NCBI GenBank assembly: GCA_028289265.1
Contig: JAQGGU010000097.1
Span: forward strand, 1 to 6,203
DNA length: 6,203 nt
Source: Candidatus Saccharimonadota bacterium
Lineage (GTDB): Bacteria > Patescibacteriota > Saccharimonadia > Saccharimonadales > UBA4665
Direction of reading: 5' to 3'
In this document: positions 1 to 4,981 of the stretch, one piece after another
Numbering within the stretch: position 1 is the first letter of the stretch
How the letters are laid out: the number at the start of each line of letters is the position of its first letter
Made by a program: the position numbers and the translations under genes
The notes under the pieces: generated by a model
The model's input: only the letters and a program-made list of their open reading frames with translations
Database searches by the model: none
What the model was told of the DNA's origin: nothing

Positions 1-295
1 GACTAATTTCCCATACGGCAGCCGGAGCTATCGCTTCATATATAACTTGGCGCTCCTGACCGGTCACGCCCCAAATGAGCGGAAAGACTTCTCCCTCGCG
101 CCGAATGATGAGCAAGTTTTCTTCACCATACTTAGTAATATCGTAGGCTTTTACCAAACCTGACTCTATATAAAAAACGCCCGACGGGACTTCGCCGGGC
201 CGAATGATAAATTCACCTTTTTTATAGGTGTAGCGGGACCCCTGTCGCCGGAATATTTCTAGGAGTTCTTCTGTTTGTTGAATGGTGGCCAACAT
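1..295 (-). CDS. Crp/Fnr-family transcription regulator, N-terminal sensor domain (3' end outside window)
   Basis: I translated this from the minus strand; the ATG is at 295-293 and the frame stays open for 98 codons to the window edge, so the C-terminal part, where a helix-turn-helix is expected, is missing. After a short N-terminal helix (residues about 5-18) comes the cyclic-nucleotide-binding-type beta roll: KKGEFIIRPGE at 25-35, then GVFYIESGLVKAY at 39-51, with the spaced glycines typical of the family. The phosphate-binding cassette of true cAMP receptors (a GE..L turn followed by R-S/T-A) is not visible at the expected place near residues 68-85 (GEVFPLIWGVTGQERQ). The ligand is therefore probably not cAMP, or none is bound. 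The gene is divergent from the PH-domain gene and starts 8 bp downstream of an extended -10. The fold is seen with good support; DNA-binding function is inferred from the family. Confidence 0.85.
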   Translation of the reverse strand, partial: MLATIQQTEELLEIFRRQGSRYTYKKGEFIIRPGEVPSGVFYIESGLVKAYDITKYGEENLLIIRREGEVFPLIWGVTGQERQVIYEAIAPAAVWEIS

Positions 296-303
296 ACGAC
301 TAT

Positions 304-312
304 ATTATCTCA
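304..312 (-). promoter_or_regulatory. Extended -10 promoter of the Crp/Fnr-family gene
   Basis: Reading the minus strand, TG (312-311), one base, then GATAAT (309-304, 5 of 6 to TATAAT). Eight bases separate the hexamer from the ATG, so the expected transcription start falls 1-2 bases before the start codon. No convincing -35 box and no Shine-Dalgarno motif are present. Confidence 0.45.
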
Positions 313-345
313 TAACATTGTTCAAAAACCAGACGTTTTGTTTCG

Positions 346-361
346 TGTGATAAAAATCGCA
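346..361. promoter_or_regulatory. CRP-like palindrome between divergent genes
   Basis: TGTGA (346-350), six bases, TCGCA (357-361): this matches the TGTGA-N6-TCACA consensus of Crp-type regulators with one mismatch. It lies between the divergent Crp/Fnr-family gene and the PH-domain gene, a usual place for an autoregulatory operator. An alternative reading is that TGA-TAAAAA (348-356) is merely an extended -10 for the plus-strand gene. The regulator's recognition helix is outside the window, so the match cannot be tested here. Confidence 0.35.
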
Positions 362-424
362 TATGTCCGGTGACTTAGTTTACCGCCGCGGTTTGACCTT
401 AAGGGTATAGTGATAGTTGTTAAG

Positions 425-432
425 AAAGGAGG
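425..432 (+). promoter_or_regulatory. Strong Shine-Dalgarno site of the PH-domain gene
   Basis: AAAGGAGG is complementary to the conserved anti-Shine-Dalgarno end of 16S rRNA and sits 6 bases before the ATG at 439, which fixes that start. It is the only strong ribosome binding site in the window. A TATAGT at 406-411 could be the -10, but I see no matching -35. Confidence 0.85.
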
Positions 433-438
433 AGACCT

Positions 439-1194
439 ATGGTGACATTAGCCACAGTGGACGAGCAACTCAAGGCGATTGGTTGTAATTTCCGCTTTTG
501 GGGCCGCGCTGAACTACGCGAGCTCTGCGAAATATTATTGCCGGGTGAAACGATAGCCCAGGCGGTGAATGGCCAATACGAAGGTGGCTTTGCACTACTT
601 TGCGCCACAGATTTCCGTGTACTCCTTATAGATAAAAAGCCGAAATATTTGACCCTAAAAGATATCCGCTTCGACATGATTACGGAGCTCGACTTCGCCG
701 GTCGGATGATGAACTCGACCGTCCGCATCTACACACCGAACAAAGAATTACGCTTTACGACACCGAGTAACAAGCGGCTGCGCAAGCTCTACACCTACAC
801 TCAACACAAGGTGATGGAAATACGTAATCACTTCATGATCCAGCAGTTTCAACAGCAGCACGAGATCAAGAATACGCCTCCGGGAATTATTATGTCCCAG
901 CAATACAACCAGCAACTCCCCGCAGAGAACTATCAAAGCTTGCCGGCTGGGCCACCTCCGATTCAGTCATTTACACCGGCGCAGAACGTGCAGACTAACC
1001 TGTACAATCCTGAGCCGAGTGAGGAACATCGGCGACTTGCAGCCGCCATGGGTAACGCCGGGCTTCGCAGTATCGTGCATAACGGCCAAGTGATCAAAGA
1101 ATACATGGTTGTACCGTTTGCCCAACGTTGGCGCAAGCGTCCGTACGGTTTTAGCCACGACTCACTACCAGTTGCCAGTCGCCAAACGCAGTAA
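439..1194 (+). CDS. PH-domain protein with Gln/Pro-rich C-terminal tail
   Basis: 251 residues. Residues about 26-128 read as a bacterial PH-like domain: a helix with LLPGETI (33-39), then alternating strands including GGFALLCATDFRVLLIDKK (49-67), an IRFDMITELDF strand (76-86) and a closing helix around 111-131. Such domains are common in small bacterial proteins of unknown role and are sometimes membrane-associated. Residues about 134-193 are low-complexity, rich in Gln, Pro and Asn, and probably disordered. A conserved-looking basic end follows (about 197-240, with IVHNGQVIKEYMVVPF and RWRKRP). I see no signal peptide or membrane segment. The start is set by a perfect Shine-Dalgarno site 6 bp upstream. 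The gene appears monocistronic, ending at the hairpin at 1201. The domain call is from fold-like pattern; no function can be assigned. Confidence 0.75.
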   Translation: MVTLATVDEQLKAIGCNFRFWGRAELRELCEILLPGETIAQAVNGQYEGGFALLCATDFRVLLIDKKPKYLTLKDIRFDMITELDFAGRMMNSTVRIYTPNKELRFTTPSNKRLRKLYTYTQHKVMEIRNHFMIQQFQQQHEIKNTPPGIIMSQQYNQQLPAENYQSLPAGPPPIQSFTPAQNVQTNLYNPEPSEEHRRLAAAMGNAGLRSIVHNGQVIKEYMVVPFAQRWRKRPYGFSHDSLPVASRQTQ

Positions 1195-1200
1195 GGTAAT

Positions 1201-1234
1201 AAAATAGAACCGGATACACTTCGGTTCTATTTTT
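1201..1234. terminator. Bidirectional rho-independent terminator
   Basis: A perfect 12-bp inverted repeat, AAAATAGAACCG (1201-1212) and CGGTTCTATTTT (1222-1233), encloses a 9-base loop and runs into a T tract (1230-1234) on the plus strand. On the minus strand the stem likewise ends in TTTT. It starts 6 bp after the PH-domain stop and 11 bp beyond the ychF stop, so it can end both convergent genes. Confidence 0.9.
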
Positions 1235-1244
1235 GAGTAGTAAA

Positions 1245-2330
1245 TTATTTGGAAACGTTGAAGCGGAATTCAACCACGTCTTGTGGTGACATGACGTACG
1301 TTTTGCCTTCGGTGCGGACCTTGCCTTTTGCCTTGGCATTCTGTAATGAGCCGGTCTCAATGAGGTCATTATAATCGACAATTTCGGCTGCTATGAACCC
1401 GCGTTCGAAGTCGCCGTGTATGACACCGGCAGCTTGCGGCGCCGTCGAGCCCTGTTTAATGGTCCAGGCTCGGACTTCTTTCTCGCCAGCCGTCAGGTAG
1501 CTCTGCAGCCCTAGCGTGTCGTAAGCGGCGTGGATGAGCTGTAATAGTCCCGACTCGTCTTGGCCATAACTTTGCAGTAGTTCCGCGGCATCATCAGCAT
1601 CGAGTTCTTTGAGTTCGCTTTCGAGCTTGGCACATACGAACAGGGCAGTGGCAGGCGCGATAAGTTCGCGGAGCTCTTGCTTGTGGGCTTTGTCGTTCAG
1701 GCTGTTTTCGTCGAGGTTAAATAAGTAAATAATCGGCTTGGCTGTGATGAGCTGCAAATCAGCGATGTGCTCAAGATCAATGTCATCGACGCTCCACACT
1801 GGCTGGCCGCTGTCCAAAAGCAGGCGGACTTTGAGGATCGTATCAAGTACTGGTTTTAGTTTTGGATTCGCGCGGGCTTCTTTTTCGAACTTCTGAAGCC
1901 TCTTCTCGACGGTCTGCAGGTCGGCAAGCACCAACTCTGTATTGATGACATCGATGTCCTTAGCCGGGTCGTGCTGCTCATCCACGTGCATGACATTGTC
2001 GTCCTTAAAAGCGCGGACCACTTGCACGATGGCATTACAAGAGCGGATATGGCTCAGGAACTGGTTGCCCAGGCCTTCGCCTTTGCTGGCACCGGCCACA
2101 AGCCCGGCGATGTCTACGAACGTGACGGTGGCGGGCACGATCTTATCGGTCTTATACAGTTCGCCGAGTTTCTGCAAGCGCTCATCAGGAACGGGGACGA
2201 TGCCGGTGTTCGGTTCGATCGTAGCGAACGGATAATTAGCGGCCAGAATATTGCTACCGGTCAATGCATTGAAGAGGGTAGACTTACCGACATTCGGCAA
2301 GCCGACAATACCAATAGAAAGTGAACTCAT
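1245..2330 (-). CDS. ychF: Ribosome-binding P-loop ATPase/GTPase YchF (OLA1 family)
   Basis: 361 residues, full length for the family (about 360). The N-terminal G domain carries the Walker A / G1 motif GLPNVGKS (10-17), and the switch II region is DIAGL followed by VAGASKGEGLG (73-88). The catalytic Gln of classical GTPases is replaced by a hydrophobic residue, as in all HAS-GTPases. G4 is NLDE (205-208) instead of NKxD; this NxxE form is the known reason YchF prefers ATP to GTP. A helical insertion (about 125-185) precedes the end of the G domain, and a TGS domain closes the protein (about 275-358, ending VEFRFNV). YchF binds the 70S ribosome and takes part in stress and translation control in the cytoplasm. 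The ATG start gives the canonical N-terminus and lies 8 bp after an extended TATAAT. Convergent with the PH-domain gene, sharing its terminator. Confidence 0.97.
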   Translation of the reverse strand: MSSLSIGIVGLPNVGKSTLFNALTGSNILAANYPFATIEPNTGIVPVPDERLQKLGELYKTDKIVPATVTFVDIAGLVAGASKGEGLGNQFLSHIRSCNAIVQVVRAFKDDNVMHVDEQHDPAKDIDVINTELVLADLQTVEKRLQKFEKEARANPKLKPVLDTILKVRLLLDSGQPVWSVDDIDLEHIADLQLITAKPIIYLFNLDENSLNDKAHKQELRELIAPATALFVCAKLESELKELDADDAAELLQSYGQDESGLLQLIHAAYDTLGLQSYLTAGEKEVRAWTIKQGSTAPQAAGVIHGDFERGFIAAEIVDYNDLIETGSLQNAKAKGKVRTEGKTYVMSPQDVVEFRFNVSK

Positions 2331-2338
2331 AGGTGTTA

Positions 2339-2347
2339 ATTATAACA
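2339..2347 (-). promoter_or_regulatory. Extended -10 promoter of ychF
   Basis: On the minus strand TG (2347-2346), one base, then a perfect TATAAT (2344-2339). The ATG follows 8 bases later, so the mRNA would have a leader of only a base or two. No Shine-Dalgarno motif and no good -35 are visible; perfect extended -10 elements can work without one. Confidence 0.65.
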
Positions 2348-2375
2348 GATGAAAAACTAATAAAGTGCACTAACA

Positions 2376-2404
2376 TTGACAAAAAAGCATAAGTGTGATA
2401 AATT
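2376..2404 (+). promoter_or_regulatory. Promoter of the HopA1-like gene
   Basis: A perfect -35 TTGACA (2376-2381), a 17-bp spacer ending in an extended TGA (2396-2398), and -10 TAAATT (2399-2404, 4 of 6). The expected start near 2411 leaves an A/T-rich leader of about 17 bases without a Shine-Dalgarno motif. A second -10-like TATAGT lies at 2408-2413. Confidence 0.65.
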
Positions 2405-2427
2405 GTATATAGTAATTTAAAACAAAT

Positions 2428-3639
2428 ATGTCAGAACAACCCCCACAGCCAATCGATAATCCTTCTCAGGAAGTTGCAGCAAGACCAGAGGCGACCATAA
2501 GAATTCGCTACAACACCTTCGAGGAAGCGCAGCAGGCCGAGAAAAAGTTTTCCGATAGCTTTATTGATTGTGCCCTAGATGAACACGGTGGTGGACTACT
2601 ACCCTTTACTGTGGGGACTGAAAAGGTCGGTTTGAAAGGATACCTTGATAAGGTTGAAGCAACGCCTGCAGATGAGGCCATCATTAATAGTCCAGAAGCG
2701 ATAGCCGCAGTCTATTTGAACACAACCGAAATGGTGGCTCGCAACCTCAAGGTTAAGGTTGCCAAAGGTACTGCACCAGAACGCGTACAAGAAATTGCCG
2801 CCGCTAAAAATGAGTACGTCACGAACCTTAAAGATGAGGCGCTAGAAGCAGCAAACAAAATTGTTGCCTGGGCCGAGACTGGGGATCCCCATGTAGCACC
2901 TCGCCCCGGCGAAGCCTTTGGCTACTACGGCTTCAAAGTCGGGGAGGGCGACCAGGCTATTGATGTATTTGACCAAGGCAGTAAAAGTGCATCCGATTTT
3001 CATCCCAATATTAAAGTACAGCGTCAAGGTGGCGGTAATTTCATCTTCGGTTACTCGGATACTCGTGTGGCACAGCGCATGGAAGGCCAAAAAGACGAAC
3101 TTACTCAACGTATTTATCTGAACCCTGATATTGCTGCTACGCCACTGGTATTCGAGAAAGTGCTCGATGCAGCTAATAAAGCCGGCATACCCCTTGAACT
3201 AAAAATGCTGCAACGTTCGGAGGAGCTGGGAGCTGCGCACATTAAAAAATCGCGCAATCCCGATGATGGCAATGCACTACGTGGCGATGGCGTCGTTATT
3301 TATACTTCTGGTGAATCTGCTAACGATGTTATAGCCCTGGCTCTAGCAATCACCCAAGACCGCCCCGAAGCCTTTGCTGGCCGCAAAACATCACGTATTC
3401 CGCAGGCTATTGCCGAGGGCGTCGCCATTGGTAGCGAGCCATTACGCCGTGCTGGACAGGATGCCGAGTCGCTCACATCTCAACGTGGCCGGATTCTTGC
3501 GACCGTGGCTCAAAAAGTTGCCGATTCAGGCAAAACTGGCCAGGAAGCCCGGGAAGCGTTCCGTCGCGGTGTTGCCTACTATGCCGAGCGTGAGGGTGTT
3601 GACCCGAAAAATATAGCTTTTAACGTCAAGGCTGCATAA
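2428..3639 (+). CDS. HopA1-like protein (effector / lanthipeptide-lyase related), function unknown
   Basis: 403 residues with no signal peptide or membrane segment. The first 20 residues are Pro/Gln-rich and look disordered; residues about 21-210 form an acidic alpha/beta region I cannot name. The C-terminal half carries motifs I associate with the HopA1 family, in order: RIYLN (228-232), a strand with LELKM (256-260), RGDGVVIY (285-292), RIPQAIAEGVAIGSEP (323-338), a helix with SQRGRILATVAQ (351-362) and the ending GVDPKNIAFN (390-399). HopA1 proteins are known as plant-pathogen type III effectors, and members act as phosphothreonine lyases in class V lanthipeptide pathways. No kinase or precursor peptide gene is next to it here, so that role is not supported. 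The gene stands alone, divergent from ychF. The family call is by recalled pattern only; the reading frame itself is certain. Confidence 0.5.
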   Translation: MSEQPPQPIDNPSQEVAARPEATIRIRYNTFEEAQQAEKKFSDSFIDCALDEHGGGLLPFTVGTEKVGLKGYLDKVEATPADEAIINSPEAIAAVYLNTTEMVARNLKVKVAKGTAPERVQEIAAAKNEYVTNLKDEALEAANKIVAWAETGDPHVAPRPGEAFGYYGFKVGEGDQAIDVFDQGSKSASDFHPNIKVQRQGGGNFIFGYSDTRVAQRMEGQKDELTQRIYLNPDIAATPLVFEKVLDAANKAGIPLELKMLQRSEELGAAHIKKSRNPDDGNALRGDGVVIYTSGESANDVIALALAITQDRPEAFAGRKTSRIPQAIAEGVAIGSEPLRRAGQDAESLTSQRGRILATVAQKVADSGKTGQEAREAFRRGVAYYAEREGVDPKNIAFNVKAA

Positions 3640-3690
3640 CGGTCTCTATTGCGGATTGCGCAGCTCTTTAATGACTTGGGCTAGATAGTT

Positions 3691-3811
3691 ATTAAAGTAG
3701 CCAGGACCACTAAGCTCTATCGGCTGTATGGGCAGCTTTAACCCAAATCAAAGTAGGGTTAAAACTTTACTATGCCACTTTGAAGTGAACTCCTGGTGTT
3801 AGCTATGACAG
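3691..3811 (+). repeat. Diverged ~120-bp direct repeat, copy 1
   Basis: Imperfect copy of the element at 4121-4242 in the same orientation. The best block is 3756-3792, which matches 4188-4224 at 33 of 37 positions and contains AACTTTACTATGCCA; weaker blocks lie around AGTAGCCA (3696-3703) and CAAATCAAA (3744-3752). It lies between the stop of the HopA1-like gene and the stop of the small minus-strand gene. This copy also holds an 8-bp inverted repeat, TTTAACCC (3737-3744) / GGGTTAAA (3756-3763), with an 11-base loop, which copy 2 lacks. Possible origins are a decayed insertion sequence end, a non-autonomous mobile element or a duplicated regulatory segment. Confidence 0.7.
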
Positions 3812-3821
3812 ATTAGAATGG

Positions 3822-4052
3822 TTAGCGGCGTGACCGTTGATAGCCATAGCCTATAGCAGTAATCGCTGCAATGCCAAGAGATGCGGACAATGGCAGGGGC
3901 GGGTGCTCGACAAAAGCTTCGCTAACATTACTGATATAATTACTACCCAAGAATCCTCCCAGGCCACCTAAAAATGCGCCTAGGGCAAATCTACCTATCC
4001 TATCGTTGGTATCGAAATCTTCATGATGAGAATTGTGTGACTGATGTTCCAT
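3822..4052 (-). CDS. Small His-rich, glycine-zipper membrane protein, function unknown
   Basis: 76 residues. The N-terminus is His- and acid-rich (MEHQSHNSHHEDFD, five His in the first 14 residues counting both runs). Two hydrophobic segments follow: residues about 19-38, with small residues spaced as a glycine zipper (GAFLGGLGGFLG, 25-36), and about 55-70 (LSASLGIAAITAIGYG). The end is basic (YQRSRR), so the segments probably form a membrane hairpin. I recognise no family. The gene is supported by a promoter with a perfect TTGACA and a -10 ending 6 bp before the ATG, and by the protein-like composition. It is convergent with the HopA1-like gene, divergent from the thymidylate-synthase-like gene, and flanked on both sides by copies of one repeat. 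Confidence 0.65.
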   Translation of the reverse strand: MEHQSHNSHHEDFDTNDRIGRFALGAFLGGLGGFLGSNYISNVSEAFVEHPPLPLSASLGIAAITAIGYGYQRSRR

Positions 4053-4058
4053 AACTAT

Positions 4059-4087
4059 ATTTAAATACCATTAAGCGTTTGTGTCAA
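4059..4087 (-). promoter_or_regulatory. Promoter of the small membrane protein gene
   Basis: On the minus strand a perfect -35 TTGACA (4087-4082), a 17-bp spacer and -10 TTAAAT (4064-4059, 4 of 6). The ATG lies 6 bases beyond the -10, so the transcript would begin at or next to the start codon. No Shine-Dalgarno motif. Confidence 0.6.
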
Positions 4088-4120
4088 TTATTCTCAGTAT
4101 CAAGTTAAGTAACGAAATAT

Positions 4121-4242
4121 ATTGAGTAGCCATGCGTCCGCTTATCATCAGGCTCCAGCACTTGTAATTTCAAATCAAAACGTAGTTGGGTTAGAACTTT
4201 ACTATGCCAAGTTGAAGTGGACTCATCCAACTCTTATAACAG
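4121..4242 (+). repeat. Diverged ~120-bp direct repeat, copy 2
   Basis: Partner of 3691-3811; similarity runs from AGTAGCCA (4125-4132) through CAAATCAAA (4171-4179) and the strong block 4188-4224 to a closing TAACAG (4237-4242), with small indels. It sits in the spacer between the small membrane protein gene and the thymidylate-synthase-like gene, about 70 bp before the latter. A 6-bp inverted repeat, AGTTGG (4184-4189) / CCAACT (4227-4232), spans the conserved block, but copy 1 does not keep it. Confidence 0.7.
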
Positions 4243-4298
4243 AGGTGAAGAGCATCGTAGAGTTATAGAGACGGTATTTTATCTCTCTCTGTTAATCA

Positions 4299-4307
4299 TG
4301 GTAAAAT
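4299..4307 (+). promoter_or_regulatory. Extended -10 promoter of the thymidylate-synthase-like gene
   Basis: TG (4299-4300), one base, then TAAAAT (4302-4307, 5 of 6). Only 6 bases remain before the ATG at 4314, which puts the expected transcription start on the A of the start codon. The -35 position holds only a weak TTATCT (4279-4284), and there is no Shine-Dalgarno motif. Confidence 0.6.
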
Positions 4308-4313
4308 AGGCAA

Positions 4314-4943
4314 ATGATTCAAATCTCATCAACTTCCGCCAACGAAGCGTGGATAAAAACCTTCCAAGCCTTACTTGAGCAAGGCCACGACACCGCCAAC
4401 GAAAAGTATTTAAGAGATGAAGTTGTACTAATAGAGGTTACGAATCCCGAGGTAACACCCGCGGACGAGCGGTTTCCTATGCCACAGCAAGATATAGATG
4501 TCATCAATCGATATATCTACAGCGGAGAAAACGAAGAAAATGTTGTACATGAATGGACTAAGCTCTATTACCATCGTGCATTCGATGAGCCTAATTCGCA
4601 AATAGAATTCTTAATTAACAATTTGAACCCGGATCGACCTGTCGGCGAAGCTCAAATATCCATGTGGGATAAGAATATCGACCAAGGCCAAAAGGTTGCG
4701 CCATGCACACAGATTATATGGGCAAGAATAAAGCACGGTAAACTCGAACTGCATGTTCATGCCAATTCTTCGGATGCATATAAGAAGCTGCTAATGAATA
4801 TGCTGGAATTTATTTCTTTGCAGTATTACATCGCAGAGAGAGTAGGAGTCCCGGTCGGCAAATACTACCATTTTCTTGATTCATGCCATCTGCACTTCAA
4901 AGACCAAGAGGCAATTCAACAGCTTGCCGAAACACTAGCATAA
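4314..4943 (+). CDS. Thymidylate-synthase-fold protein, divergent (pyrimidine C5 methyl/hydroxymethyltransferase-like)
   Basis: 209 residues, short like archaeal-type ThyA (E. coli ThyA has 264). From the catalytic Cys it lines up with E. coli ThyA without gaps: APC with Cys131 (C146 in E. coli), Ser152 (S167), Asp154 (D169), Asn162 (N177, which reads the pyrimidine base), V181-G182 and His192 (H207). Trp118 keeps its 13-residue distance to the Cys. Several key residues differ: R166 is Asn151, Y209 is His194, R126/R127 are Gly111/Glu112 in a gapless alignment, and the RTGTGT loop with R21 is absent. Family enzymes transfer a one-carbon unit from methylene-tetrahydrofolate to C5 of dUMP, dCMP or CMP. 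Fold and nucleophile are retained, but phosphate binding looks rebuilt, so ordinary dTMP synthesis is doubtful. It precedes the cyclohydrolase-like gene by 38 bp. Other candidates are a nucleoside- or CMP-hydroxymethylase-like enzyme. Confidence 0.8.
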   Translation: MIQISSTSANEAWIKTFQALLEQGHDTANEKYLRDEVVLIEVTNPEVTPADERFPMPQQDIDVINRYIYSGENEENVVHEWTKLYYHRAFDEPNSQIEFLINNLNPDRPVGEAQISMWDKNIDQGQKVAPCTQIIWARIKHGKLELHVHANSSDAYKKLLMNMLEFISLQYYIAERVGVPVGKYYHFLDSCHLHFKDQEAIQQLAETLA

Positions 4944-4946
4944 CTA

Positions 4947-4975
4947 TTGCCAAAACACCTTTTTCCTGTTATAAA
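4947..4975 (+). promoter_or_regulatory. Promoter of the GTP cyclohydrolase II-like gene
   Basis: TTGCCA (4947-4952, 5 of 6 to TTGACA), a 17-bp spacer ending in TGT (4967-4969), and TATAAA (4970-4975, 5 of 6). The ATG at 4982 follows after 6 bases, matching the spacing at the gene before it. This favours 4982 as the start and suggests the gene can be transcribed separately, right after the upstream stop. Confidence 0.7.
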
Positions 4976-4981
4976 CAAGAC

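Noticed and set aside
1971..2324. Open frames of about 97-117 codons on the plus strand inside ychF
   Set aside because: They lie antisense to a certain, fully conserved gene, have no promoter or ribosome site, and their products look like mirror-frame composition.
2339..2427. A shared regulatory palindrome between ychF and the HopA1-like gene
   Set aside because: I see two separate promoters but no extended symmetric sequence between them.
3737..3763. Hairpin TTTAACCC / GGGTTAAA as a terminator for the HopA1-like or the small membrane gene
   Set aside because: The stem is only 8 bp with three G-C pairs, the loop is 11 bases, and no T tract follows on either strand.
4185..4231. Possible integron attC site (GTTGGGT at 4185-4191 and ATCCAAC at 4225-4231)
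   Set aside because: The two core-like motifs are in the reverse order to a real attC (RYYYAAC ... GTTRRRY), there are no second inner boxes, and the other repeat copy lacks both.
4266..4286. AGAGA / TCTCT inverted repeat before the thymidylate-synthase-like gene as an operator or riboswitch part
   Set aside because: Only five pairs with a 10-base loop in a CT-repeat region, and it lies upstream of the predicted transcription start, so it is not in the mRNA.
3640..4313. Remnant of a transposase or phage gene in the sparse stretch
   Set aside because: Apart from the 76-residue gene and the two repeats I find no frame with transposase or integrase motifs.
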